From assembly GCA_964548175.1 (NCBI GenBank), contig CAZJQS010000014.1:34259-98258 (forward strand): a stretch of 64,000 bases of DNA, in the 5' to 3' direction. Made by a program: the position numbers and the translations under genes. The stretch comes from JANQPA01 sp964548175. GTDB taxonomy: Bacteria > Bacteroidota > Bacteroidia > Chitinophagales > Saprospiraceae. Below, piece after piece: positions 1-8,202 of the stretch (the stretch's first letter is position 1; each line of letters opens with the position of its first letter). The notes beneath the pieces are model-generated. The model was not told the DNA's origin. It saw only the letters and a list, made by a program, of their open reading frames with translations, and searched no databases.

Positions 1-2
1 AA

Positions 3-2165
3 CTCAGCGTAACCGATAATACCAATCAATGTACGACCACAGAGTTCATCGAAATAACCGAAGATAGAATTGCTCCTTTTGCTGAAGCCGGAGATGGTTT
101 CGAATTGACTTGTATTGACACCTCTTTCGTACTGGACGGGACAGGGTCTTCGGAGGGAGGCAACTTTGTGTATACCTGGTTTAATGAACAAATGACAGAG
201 GTAGGTAATGCGTTGCAGGCGGAAATCTTCAATCCAGGAACCTATACGATCCAAGTGCGCAATACGATCAATGGTTGTACGGCAACCGACGACGTGGTGG
301 TCACCATTTCCGGTGATCGCCCGGCGATCAGCTTCGGAGCCGTCGATCCTATAACCTGTGAGGTCAGTTCGGTAGATGTGGGGGCCGTAGTAACGCCTTC
401 CTTTGCTTCATACAACGTACAATGGGCCATAGTCGAGGGCGAAGGGAATATCACCAATATCGACTCCTTAAATATTTCAGTAGATCAGCCAGGTAATTAC
501 CGACTCAGGGTCATCAATTTTGAGACGGGCTGCGCCACGCAGAGCGATGTCACCGTCCCCATCGATACCGTATCGCCCACAGCAAATGCAGGGATGGACC
601 AGGTGCTGACCTGTGTGGTGGAAACCGTTATTCTGAATGGTAGTAATTCCTCTGCCGGTAATGAATTTTCTTACAGCTGGGCCGCCATACAAGGAGGAGA
701 GACGCCGGCGCCTGCCAATCAGTCGCAAGTCCAGGTCGCTGTTGAAGGTACTTATGAATTGACAGTTCGAAATAGTGATAATGGTTGTACTGCCACAGAT
801 AGAGTAGATGTTTTAACAGACGTCCAAACACCCACAGCTTTGATCGAATCGCCAAGAGAACTGACCTGCCGGGATACCGTAGTACAGCTGAACGCCACCC
901 AATCTGTGGCCTCCAGAGCTGCAGCCAGCTGGACCGGGCTGAGCGGCCAACCCGTAAGCAATACCAATAATCAGTTGATCGTTGAGATCACTCAGCCAGG
1001 TTTTTACGAAGTGCTTCTGACCGACACCATCAGCGGCTGTACGGATACGGATACTGTAGAAGTAATGCAAACGGTAACCCCGCCGACAGCAGACGCCGGG
1101 GCTGACGTCACCTTGTTCTGTATCGGTCAGGCCGTTATGCTGGATGGTTCCGCCTCTTCTGAAGGGCCGGAATTTACCTACCAGTGGAGCAGTTCTAACG
1201 GGGGGAACATCGTTGACGGCACTACGCTGAATCCTACGATAGATGCTCCCGGAGTTTATCAACTCCAAGTCACTAATTCAACTACCGGCTGCGATGCTAT
1301 CGCTACTGTTAATGCTCTGCTGGACGATTCTCTGGTGGATGCTGAAGCAGGAACGGGAATCGACGGAACCTGTGAGGATACAGAATTGCTCTTCGGCAAT
1401 CCCTTGCCGCAAGGAACGACCGGCCAGTGGACCAATAACCAGGGCGTATTCATCGAGACCCCCGATATGTCTTCAACTGCCGTTACTGGCTTGGTGGAAG
1501 GCGATAACGTGTTTTTCTGGACGCTTTCCACTGCCGACTGCCCGGAATATAGCCGCGATTCCGTCATTATTCGCAGGGAAGCAGCTCCTAATGCACAGAA
1601 TGACCTGGTGACGCTTCCTTTTGGACAAACTTCTATTTCCTTCGATCTGGTGGCTAATGACGATATTCAAAATACAGCAGGATTTACATTGACTTTGCTT
1701 GGAGCACCACAACTGGGTAGTATTGATACCCTGAGGAACGGAAGCATCATCGATTATTCCGTAAAAGGGGGCTTGTTCGGTGAGTCTGAATTCGACTACC
1801 TTATCTGCAGCAATGACTGTCCGAACTTCTGTGACACCGCTACTGTGATCATAGAAGTACCGGTCGATCCGGATTACGTTGCTCCCGATGAACCCAACAC
1901 CATCACGCCTAACGACGATGGTGCTAATGAGACCTTTGTTTTTGAAGTATTAGACGGAGTCAGCCCTGACTTTTACCCGGATAATGAGTTGATCATCTTT
2001 AACCGCTGGGGGGATATCGTCTACAGAGCCAAGCCCTATCTTAACGACTGGGACGGCAGGTCAGAAACAGGGAATATGCTGCCGGATGGTACCTACTATT
2101 ACATTTTAAGGCTGGATATCTCCAATGGGGTGATAAAACGGGGGGATATCACGATTATTCGATAA
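3..2165 (+). CDS. T9SS type B (CHU_C) surface protein with PKD/Ig-like repeats, 5' end outside window
   Basis: The reading frame is open from the first bases, so only the C-terminal ~720 residues are present. About five ~85-residue beta-sandwich repeats follow each other, each opening with a motif like AGxDxxLTC and closing with a GCTATD-type motif; the paired Cys are conserved. A different domain with LLF..PLPQGTTGQW follows, then a cadherin-like segment (VANDDIQN), and from about nt 1895 the gliding-motility-associated C-terminal domain (NTITPNDDGANETF ... FNRWGDIVY ... WDGR ... LPDGTYYY), which is the type B sorting signal of the type IX secretion system. By family, the protein is exported across the outer membrane and attached or released at the surface, usually as an adhesin. 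The ligand cannot be told. It is followed directly by a strong terminator, so it ends its transcript. Confidence 0.9.
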   Translation, partial: LSVTDNTNQCTTTEFIEITEDRIAPFAEAGDGFELTCIDTSFVLDGTGSSEGGNFVYTWFNEQMTEVGNALQAEIFNPGTYTIQVRNTINGCTATDDVVVTISGDRPAISFGAVDPITCEVSSVDVGAVVTPSFASYNVQWAIVEGEGNITNIDSLNISVDQPGNYRLRVINFETGCATQSDVTVPIDTVSPTANAGMDQVLTCVVETVILNGSNSSAGNEFSYSWAAIQGGETPAPANQSQVQVAVEGTYELTVRNSDNGCTATDRVDVLTDVQTPTALIESPRELTCRDTVVQLNATQSVASRAAASWTGLSGQPVSNTNNQLIVEITQPGFYEVLLTDTISGCTDTDTVEVMQTVTPPTADAGADVTLFCIGQAVMLDGSASSEGPEFTYQWSSSNGGNIVDGTTLNPTIDAPGVYQLQVTNSTTGCDAIATVNALLDDSLVDAEAGTGIDGTCEDTELLFGNPLPQGTTGQWTNNQGVFIETPDMSSTAVTGLVEGDNVFFWTLSTADCPEYSRDSVIIRREAAPNAQNDLVTLPFGQTSISFDLVANDDIQNTAGFTLTLLGAPQLGSIDTLRNGSIIDYSVKGGLFGESEFDYLICSNDCPNFCDTATVIIEVPVDPDYVAPDEPNTITPNDDGANETFVFEVLDGVSPDFYPDNELIIFNRWGDIVYRAKPYLNDWDGRSETGNMLPDGTYYYILRLDISNGVIKRGDITIIR

Positions 2166-2179
2166 GTGCTTATACAAAA

Positions 2180-2230
2180 ATATTTAAAGATAATTTGCCG
2201 CCCAGAGGGCGGCAAATTATCTTTAAATAT
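2180..2230 (+). terminator. Perfect 24-bp stem-loop terminator
   Basis: The arms 2180-2203 and 2207-2230 are perfectly complementary with a 3-nt loop (aga); the core is TTTGCCGCCC/GGGCGGCAAA. It starts 15 nt after the stop of the surface-protein gene. It lacks a long T run but the stem is unusually long and exact. Confidence 0.8.
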
Positions 2231-2352
2231 AGGTTTTGTTGCCGTATAAGGCGCTTGTGTGTTGAGCGCTTGAGTGGAATCGTTCCGAAAGGCAGTGCCA
2301 AATGAGACGACAATGGCGTTTCAAAAAAATACTATCCTGAGCAGAATCTTTC

Positions 2353-2479
2353 AGGCTCCAGAGGAGCCTAATGCTGTTAGTACGTCAACTTTTTCTATGG
2401 CTGCTAGCAACATGAGGCTCCTCCGGAGCTTGATACTACAATTTCTATGGCTGCTAACAACATGAGGCTCCTCCGGAGC
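2353..2479. repeat. Cluster of one inverted and two direct copies of a palindromic repeat
   Basis: Two copies of a 38-bp unit lie at 2392-2429 and 2442-2479 (period 50). Both contain TATGGCTGCTA, then ACATGAGGCTCCTCCGGAGC, differing at one position (tagcaac against taacaac). A degenerate copy in reverse orientation sits at about 2353-2389 (GGCTCCAGAGGAGCC then ATGCTGTTAG). Each unit carries a short palindrome, GGCTCCTCCGGAGCC or its variant. No coding sequence overlaps it convincingly. This looks like a dispersed intergenic palindromic element; its function is unknown. Confidence 0.75.
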
Positions 2480-2634
2480 CTTCACATTTTTTTTCAAATA
2501 TGGCTTCATATATATTTAGCCTCTGTTGCTTTAAAGGACAGGCCACCCTATCGGAGCGATTTAGTATAGGCGCTAAACACATATTAAGACGTCAGCAAAA
2601 CCTATATGTGAAATGGGTTGCTCGTATCAATGTT

Positions 2635-2670
2635 AAAAAAAGAGGGATCACCGGTGATCCCTCTTTTTTT
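2635..2670. terminator. Bidirectional palindromic terminator
   Basis: A perfect 36-bp palindrome: seven A, GAGGGATCACC, GGTGATCCCTC, seven T, centred between 2652 and 2653. It has a U run on both strands, so it should terminate transcription in both directions. It isolates the repeat cluster from the leader of the next gene. Confidence 0.75.
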
Positions 2671-3305
2671 AGCCTGTCTAAACAATTTATTCATGACTCT
2701 ATGCGAGTGAATAAATTTTATATTTAAAAAATATTAATACGACTATGATGTATGTTTATTTTTAATAATATAAATTTAAAAGACTTTGATAAACAATAGG
2801 TTACAGACTTGTTTTAAGTTTTTTTTATTTTAATGGGACATAATGAAAAATATTCATATATTTGTTTTTGAAAGCTGCTAACAATCATAATCAGTAATAA
2901 CACTTTAAATAGCTGTACAAAAGGTTTTATTAACCGGTAACGGCATATAACACTTGAACTTACACCATCATCAAAAAAGGAGAGGATTAGCTCCTTTAAC
3001 GGCTCTTCAATTCACTTCCCTCATGAAGAGTTTGCGTTTCCAAAAGATTGTTAGTAACTGATTTGAGATAGTGATTTACCTGATGCATGGCTAAGGTATG
3101 TTGCAGGACAATAATAAATCAATAAGCCGAGACTATCCGGGCAGGTTGTATGCCTTGTTTTAGATTGTTCGGTATTGATTATCCCATAGAAAGACCCAAG
3201 CATTTCAATTGCTGATCCAGGCTAAGGGGTTCTGTGATAAGTCAGTTGCTCATCCCGCCTATCCGGCCGGCGAGTATAATGATTTTTTACACAACCCCCG
3301 GTTGA
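2671..3305 (+). other. Long untranslated leader before the TPR-like gene pair
   Basis: About 630 nt without a supportable gene. A TATATTTG box at 2857-2864 fits the Bacteroidota -7 consensus, but no TTTG lies about 20 nt upstream, so the promoter call is weak. Two stem-loops follow: AAAGGAG 2976-2982 with CTCCTTT 2991-2997, and CTCTTCA 3003-3009 with TGAAGAG 3024-3030. If transcription starts near 2871, the 5' leader is about 435 nt. Nothing else recognised. Confidence 0.4.
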
Positions 3306-4871
3306 ATGATCAAGTTCCCCTTTTTCCCAGCCGATTATTCGACATTAAAGGAAACAAGAACGCAAAAATTACACAGTATGTGGGATAATTTAATTGAATT
3401 GGTGCATCTCAACAGTTCAAAGAGTAGCCGGATTACCGCTTTAATCGAGTTTTTCAATCAGGAAGATGCTGAACAGAGCGTCGACCTTTACCAGCGATTG
3501 CAAAAAGGGAAATTAGGCAGAGATGAATTTGACCATCTTCTAAAGGATGGGGCTTCCAGTCAGGCACTTGGGAAGCTGGATGAACAATTTATTCGTACCT
3601 ACTTTTTTTCCAATTTGGAACGTTCGGGCTTCAATGATTATCACAGCGCTGAGGTGGAATGCTGGAAAAACTGGGTGGCTGTAAGGTTGTTATTTGGCCG
3701 CAGCGCCATGATCTTCCCTCAAAAAACCTGTCTAAAGATCCTCAAGCAAGCGGATCGTTTTGGTTTTCATCGGCTGTCCATCGATATTGCCAAGCAATTG
3801 CGCTTGTATTACGGCGCCCAGCTAGGCGATGTCAAACGTTTTAAAAAGTACGATGATCTTATTGTTCAGGAAAAACAAAAGCTTTACTGGGTTAAAAAAG
3901 CCTCACAGGCACTTAAACAGGCAAGGCTGTCTCTGCTGCGTAGCGAAGCTGTTGTAGATATAGACACTCAACTTGCCGAAGTGATAAAACAACTTGAAAA
4001 AGCCCCCTCGACACAGCACTCCTTTCAATTAGGATATCACATTTTCCTTTTAAGGATCCAGCGCAGTCTCTTAACCCGGCAATGGGCTGAGTGCGCCGAC
4101 TTATGTAAGGAAGCGGCTGCCTATTGTTCCAAAAAACTCAATCGCAGCAAGGGAAGTATCGATCATTTTTTTCTGCTTTTGCATGTTTTTTCGCTGATGA
4201 AAGAAAAAAAGTTCAGTAAAGCCGGCGAGCTGTTGAAGAAAATAGAGCGCTTTGAGAAAAAAGGTGCCCCCCTTTGGTTTGATAACCAGAGATACGCTTT
4301 CATACTGGCACTGCATCAGAAGGATTATGAACAGGCAGCCGCCGTATTGGACCAGGTGCGGGGGCACAGCAAATTCAGGATCCTCCATCCCATCAAAGCG
4401 GCCTGCTGGCTGCTGTTTGAACGCTGCCTCCTTTTTCTCCAGGAGATAAAAGCAATGCCCTTATCTGATAATTTGTCCTTAACAGAAAGCCATTTAGGAT
4501 TATCCAGAACCGAGGTTTTGAATGCCGGCCCGCTCCCGTTAAGCGCACACGAGCATTTGCTGTCTCTGATGTCGGCTCTGGCGAAAGGGCGTTTAGAAAA
4601 AGCAGGTAAATTAGCTTCCGACAGTGCAAAAGAAATTTCCGGCTTGAAGAACAGAGGCTATCTTCGCCTGGCCGCTATGATTGAATTCCTGACGAACAGC
4701 ACGTTAAAAGCCTCAAAAGGAAGTATAGAGCAAGGTTCGATACCTGAAAGCCTGGAAGATTATCCCCTGATCGCAAGCATCAATCATTGCTTTTTTGAAG
4801 AATTACTGCCCTTTGAATTTTTGTTCGGACAATTGAAAAAGCAGGGGCCGCAATCGCAGGCCGCCCAATGA
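3306..4871 (+). CDS. TPR-like helical repeat protein, function unknown (first of a pair)
   Basis: A 521-residue protein with no signal peptide and no membrane segment, so probably cytoplasmic. It is almost entirely predicted helix: pairs of amphipathic helices with TPR-like spacing are visible around residues 240-370 (LLTRQWAECADLCKEAA; KKFSKAGELLKKIE; QKDYEQAAAVLDQV). The N-terminus is rich in basic residues. No catalytic motif was seen. The next gene starts 38 nt downstream on the same strand and encodes a protein of similar size and architecture, so the two probably form an operon and may be distant paralogues working together. The start at 3306 is the first ATG of the frame; no clear ribosome binding site precedes it. 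I do not recognise a named family. Confidence 0.8.
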   Translation: MIKFPFFPADYSTLKETRTQKLHSMWDNLIELVHLNSSKSSRITALIEFFNQEDAEQSVDLYQRLQKGKLGRDEFDHLLKDGASSQALGKLDEQFIRTYFFSNLERSGFNDYHSAEVECWKNWVAVRLLFGRSAMIFPQKTCLKILKQADRFGFHRLSIDIAKQLRLYYGAQLGDVKRFKKYDDLIVQEKQKLYWVKKASQALKQARLSLLRSEAVVDIDTQLAEVIKQLEKAPSTQHSFQLGYHIFLLRIQRSLLTRQWAECADLCKEAAAYCSKKLNRSKGSIDHFFLLLHVFSLMKEKKFSKAGELLKKIERFEKKGAPLWFDNQRYAFILALHQKDYEQAAAVLDQVRGHSKFRILHPIKAACWLLFERCLLFLQEIKAMPLSDNLSLTESHLGLSRTEVLNAGPLPLSAHEHLLSLMSALAKGRLEKAGKLASDSAKEISGLKNRGYLRLAAMIEFLTNSTLKASKGSIEQGSIPESLEDYPLIASINHCFFEELLPFEFLFGQLKKQGPQSQAAQ

Positions 4872-4909
4872 CAGCGCTTAGTTACTAACTTTAAACAAAG
4901 ACAAGCATC

Positions 4910-6415
4910 ATGGATGATATCAAAGAACTTGTACTACTGACAAAGGATGAAGAAAAGGAAATAACCACCTTATTGAACCTTTCAAGCCGGGCCCCGGAAA
5001 AACTGCTGTCCTTCTATACCCTGCTCAAAGATGGAGAACTCCACAACGATATAGAGGCTGCTCAGCGTTTTTTCGATGATGAGCCTTCCAATACCAACTA
5101 CCAAAAGCTGAAATCCGACCTGCTCAGAAGATTGATCATCATTTTTTTCTCCTTAAATGTAAAAGACCAAAAGGAGCCGGATCGTCGCAGCAGCTTCTAT
5201 CGATACTATTTTCGCTGGGCTACCGCCGTTAACCTGATCAAAGACGGAGCTGAAACAGCCCCCTTTGTCCTCATCCGTGAAATTTATGAGCAAGCCAGAA
5301 AGTATGAATTCACCGACCTGGCGCTGGCAGCTTCAGAAGTCCTGAGTGAGCATTACCTCGATTATGAGCAAAACCTGGAACAATATGAATTTTTTCAAAA
5401 AGAAGCAGCATACCTGGAAGAGATACTTGATGTCGAGGACGAAGCAGAACTGCTTTATGCCCAGCTTGCTGCGGACAGGGCTAACCAGCGATCCTGGTCG
5501 GAGGAAACTCAGGATAGAACAAAAGAAGCTTATGAAAGAATCAAGGCGCAAATCGAAAATATATCCACCTACCGCTTCAGACTATGTGCCTATCTGATCG
5601 AGTCCGGTATATTCCTGGCCGAGAATGATTACGAAAAGGTCAATCGAATCAGTGAAGAGGCTATTCAGTTTTTCTTTAAAAAGCCTTACGATGTAAATGT
5701 TCCGCTACAGATCTTCTTTTACCAAAAGCTGTTAGGTCACATCCAGCTTCGACAATATGAAAAAGGAAAAACTACCGCTCAGGAATGCCTTCAGCATCTG
5801 GAAGAAGGTACTTATAACTGGTTCAAGTTCCGGGAAGCTTATTTCCTGTTGCTCACCCATACCGGCAATTTTAAGGAAGCTTTCGAGCTACTGGAAGATA
5901 CCTGTTCCAATGAACGTTATACTTATCTGCCCGAAAATATCCGGGAGGTCTGGAATGTATATACCGCTTATGTCAGCCTCCTGGTTAAATGGCGGAAGGT
6001 CGATGCCGGAAAAAGGGAATCCTTTTATCAAAATTATGAAGTAGAAAAACTGCTGGGGCACGTCAGTATTTATTCGAAAGATAAGGAGGGGATGAATGTG
6101 GCGTTGACCATCATTCATCTGCTGCACTTGGTGCAGGCTAAAGAATATGATATCCTGCTCATCAGGGAGGAGGCGCTGAAAAAATATACTTCGCGTTACC
6201 TTAAGGGGGAGCATAATGCGAGAAGCGCTTTGTTTGTGAAACTATTACTTTTAGTCCCCCACAGACCCTACGAGCCTGAAAAGTTTGAACAAAAAGCACA
6301 GAAAATTTTGGAAGGCCTAAACGCTATCCCTTTCGATATCTCCAAGCAATCTGCCGAGATCGAGATCATTCCGTTCGAACAACTCTGGCACTGGGTCCGT
6401 AAGGCAGAGTTGTAG
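4910..6415 (+). CDS. TPR-like helical repeat protein, function unknown (second of a pair)
   Basis: A 501-residue soluble protein with no signal peptide. It is acidic and rich in Glu, Tyr and Phe. Helical-hairpin repeats resembling TPRs are visible, for example IFLAENDYEKVNRISEEA, LRQYEKGKTTAQECLQHL and LLTHTGNFKEAFELLED, at residues of about 235-360. The N-terminal part (DDIKELVLLTKDEEKEITTL) matches no motif I know. It lies 38 nt after the preceding helical-repeat gene and is about the same length, which points to an operon and a possible ancient duplication. TPR-type proteins usually act as protein-binding scaffolds; the partner here cannot be named. Confidence 0.8.
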   Translation: MDDIKELVLLTKDEEKEITTLLNLSSRAPEKLLSFYTLLKDGELHNDIEAAQRFFDDEPSNTNYQKLKSDLLRRLIIIFFSLNVKDQKEPDRRSSFYRYYFRWATAVNLIKDGAETAPFVLIREIYEQARKYEFTDLALAASEVLSEHYLDYEQNLEQYEFFQKEAAYLEEILDVEDEAELLYAQLAADRANQRSWSEETQDRTKEAYERIKAQIENISTYRFRLCAYLIESGIFLAENDYEKVNRISEEAIQFFFKKPYDVNVPLQIFFYQKLLGHIQLRQYEKGKTTAQECLQHLEEGTYNWFKFREAYFLLLTHTGNFKEAFELLEDTCSNERYTYLPENIREVWNVYTAYVSLLVKWRKVDAGKRESFYQNYEVEKLLGHVSIYSKDKEGMNVALTIIHLLHLVQAKEYDILLIREEALKKYTSRYLKGEHNARSALFVKLLLLVPHRPYEPEKFEQKAQKILEGLNAIPFDISKQSAEIEIIPFEQLWHWVRKAEL

Positions 6416-6454
6416 CTCCGCTTATAACATATTATAAAAAATTATATTACATAT

Positions 6455-6484
6455 TTTGACTTTCCGATTTTTGTGTTAACTTTG
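6455..6484 (+). promoter_or_regulatory. Bacteroidota-type promoter (-33 TTTG, -7 TAACTTTG)
   Basis: TTTG at 6455-6458 and TAACTTTG at 6477-6484 are 18 bp apart, matching the Bacteroidota consensus TTTG-N19-TAnnTTTG. The expected start of transcription is near 6491, giving a leader of about 165 nt before the gene at 6657. Confidence 0.6.
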
Positions 6485-6656
6485 CATTAAAGTTACCCCT
6501 AATACGTTTCTCCCTTACAAATTGGTAGTAGGTTTTTTCGTATAAGTAAATTTCAAATGGGTTGAAGTTTGCTTAATGTCCTTTTTCTTCTTGCCGCAAA
6601 AGGGGATTTTGTGTGCAAGGGTGGGGAGTATTTCGTAATAAAAAAGATTCAAAAAA

Positions 6657-7100
6657 ATGCAAATAGACAAGCATTTCCACCTTTCCCCCCATACAGCGTG
6701 GTCATTCGAGCCGGTAAAAGTAGAGGTCGTTTTTGGCAATCCGAAAAAAGGATGCAGTGGTTCAGGAATATGTCGAATGAGCACCGCCCATTCTCCGGTG
6801 CAGATAAAGGCTTCCCTGAGGTCGTGCCGTAAAGCTTTAGGAAAGGTGAGCTTAACCGAAGAAGGTAAACTAAAACTGGAAGTATATAAATATTCTCTGT
6901 GCAACCGTACTTTGCGTATGCAATTTGGGAAGTCTGTATTCCTGGCGCCGGAGTCTTTTCAAGCAAGACTGAAGCCCAATGGAGAAGGCCCCGAATTCCA
7001 CCTTACTATAAAGGCGGGAGCTTATGACCTGGAGGAATCTCAGTATTCCTATCACCTGGTTTTTGACATGCATGTCCATGACATGACCTGTTTCCGCTAG
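6657..7100 (+). CDS. Orphan 147-aa protein with a GCSGSGICR motif
   Basis: A small protein of 147 residues without a signal peptide or membrane helix. The most distinctive feature is VFGNPKKGCSGSGICRMS at residues 25-42, where Cys33 and Cys39 flank a glycine-rich turn; such an arrangement could bind a metal or form a disulfide, but no family can be named. The C-terminus contains His and Cys residues (HVHDMTCFR). The start is the ATG after a run of seven A, typical of this genome. A well-formed promoter lies about 170 nt upstream. The gene stands alone, upstream of a long region with a micro-ORF and a structured RNA. Overlapping alternative frames look less plausible. Confidence 0.65.
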   Translation: MQIDKHFHLSPHTAWSFEPVKVEVVFGNPKKGCSGSGICRMSTAHSPVQIKASLRSCRKALGKVSLTEEGKLKLEVYKYSLCNRTLRMQFGKSVFLAPESFQARLKPNGEGPEFHLTIKAGAYDLEESQYSYHLVFDMHVHDMTCFR

Positions 7101-7239
7101 GGTTCCCGCTTTATTTAAGTGCATCGAATAAGATGTTGTTTCTTCTTCGATGCCGCTTTCCCTTTCTTTTCCTGTCTTATTAAATAAAATATCAATTAGT
7201 GGAAAAAAATATATATGGGTTGAGCTCATATTATTGTCC

Positions 7240-7270
7240 TTTCTTATCCGCTAGCCTCCCCTTATCTTTA
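7240..7270 (+). promoter_or_regulatory. Possible promoter before the micro-ORF
   Basis: TTTC at 7240-7243 and TATCTTTA at 7263-7270 are 19 bp apart. Each box has one mismatch from the Bacteroidota consensus. It lies 40 nt before the ATG at 7311. Confidence 0.35.
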
Positions 7271-7310
7271 CAGCAGTTAATAACAAATCATAACACACAA
7301 ACGAGTAATC

Positions 7311-7358
7311 ATGAAAACTAACAAAGGCGTAATCGTCGTGGAAATCAACGGCGTTTAA
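7311..7358 (+). CDS. 15-residue micro-ORF with a well-formed translation start
   Basis: ATG AAA ACT ... GTT TAA encodes MKTNKGVIVVEINGV. It is too short to judge by coding statistics. It is kept because the 14 bases TAACAAATCATAAC at 7281-7294 are identical to those at 8184-8197, just before the start of the giant gene, and both starts read ATGAAAA. A similar TAACAAAT lies before the surface-protein gene at 54180. A possible promoter lies 40 nt upstream. It may be a genuine micropeptide, a leader peptide, or the remains of the 5' end of a lost gene. No function is assigned. Confidence 0.35.
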   Translation: MKTNKGVIVVEINGV

Positions 7359-7499
7359 GAACTATTTCCGTTTCCCTCTTGCTTAAAGACCCTGAAAAAG
7401 GGGCAAAATCAAAACACACATTTTCTATTTTCCTTCCAACCGATTCAAACCAGCATTTACAATTTAGTTTCAACCGTTCAATTGTGCTTTATTTATAAT

Positions 7500-7600
7500 G
7501 GTGTTGAGGAGCCGTTTGCTTAAGCTCGACGGCAGCACTCAGCAGTTTTATGCTGCCTGTGCAGGGCCTTCTGACGGCTCCACACCCTCTTATTGCTGAG
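7500..7600 (+). ncRNA. Candidate structured RNA with a nested hairpin and possible pseudoknot
   Basis: An outer stem pairs GGTGT 7500-7504 with ACACC 7582-7586 and GGAGCCGT 7508-7515 with ACGGCTCC 7574-7581, with a 3-nt bulge. Inside it, GGCAGCA 7531-7537 pairs with TGCTGCC 7551-7557. The inner loop sequence CTCAGCA 7538-7544 is perfectly complementary to TGCTGAG 7594-7600, which lies outside the outer stem, so a pseudoknot can form. A self-complementary GCTTAAGC sits at 7518-7525. There is no ORF through the region. It does not match the SRP RNA, tmRNA or RNase P signatures I know. It could be a trans-acting RNA or part of a leader for the downstream giant gene. The orientation is inferred from the neighbours. 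Confidence 0.5.
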
Positions 7601-7920
7601 CGCTTTTGTGCCTTTTCCAAATTCCTCATAGAAAAGGAAAAGGAACAAGCTGAAATTTAGCTATGGTTTGAATGCAATAAACTGTCCTTTTCTACGGACA
7701 GGTCAATCTATATTTTTATCATATGAAATAATTTTTCATTTATTGCTTCCTTTTAGTCGCATAAATGATCAACTGAAATAAAATATTTGAGTATTTAACA
7801 ATATACTTACGTGTTGTTTTCAAGCGTAGGCAACCTATTCCTCCTTTCGGGTGAAACGAACAGGAAATGGGATTGTATGCTCAATAGCTACCGTAATTTG
7901 TAAATGAAAAAATAGAACAC
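7601..7920. other. AT-rich intergenic stretch, nothing recognised
   Basis: About 320 nt with no supportable ORF, no strong hairpin and no clear promoter. Confidence 0.5.
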
Positions 7921-8091
7921 ATGAGACTGACTTGTTCCCGGGTCAGATGGGGCGCTTGTGTCTTTTCCGGTGTGAAACAATCCGGGGAAAGATCAAAAAA
8001 ACGTACAGTAAAGCTGGACCGACGTTTGCTTTGTCAATATACTACTATTAGTGAGATTGAAGATTATATGAACATGAACATATTACCATAG
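7921..8091 (+). CDS. Possible 56-aa small protein ending at a terminator
   Basis: ATG at 7921 to TAG at 8089-8091 gives 56 residues, basic in the middle (GERSKKRTVKLDRRLL) with an acidic stretch near the end (TISEIEDYMN). There are three Cys and no signal peptide or membrane helix. The stop codon is immediately followed by an intrinsic terminator, which is what a short monocistronic gene would look like. Against it: the 5' part overlaps a stem-loop (7962-7970 with 7982-7991) and no promoter is clear, so the region may instead be an untranslated RNA. Confidence 0.3.
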   Translation: MRLTCSRVRWGACVFSGVKQSGERSKKRTVKLDRRLLCQYTTISEIEDYMNMNILP

Positions 8092-8128
8092 AAGCTATAG
8101 CCTTCAGCTGGAGGGTTATGGCTTTTTT
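8092..8128 (+). terminator. Intrinsic terminator upstream of the giant gene
   Basis: AAGCTATAGCC at 8092-8102 pairs with GGTTATGGCTT at 8114-8124 (two G-U pairs), followed by six T at 8123-8128. It lies 75 nt before the start of the giant gene, so it either ends an upstream small transcript or acts as an attenuator in the leader. Confidence 0.65.
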
Positions 8129-8202
8129 AATTTGAAGACGACTTAACCGAACAAATCTGAAAATACGACCTAATTACAAACTTTAACAAATCATAACTCA
8201 TC

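Noticed and set aside
2274..2727. Short plus-strand ORFs at 2274-2465 and 2500-2727
   Set aside because: They run through the palindromic repeats and a terminator, and have no conserved features.
6569..6832. 87-codon ORF overlapping the start of the 147-aa gene
   Set aside because: It is in another frame, has unlikely composition, and the 6657 frame has the better start and motif.
7864..7876. ATGGGATTGTA as a fourth copy of the leader motif found before the SprB-repeat gene
   Set aside because: It matches only in part and no hairpin follows at the expected distance.
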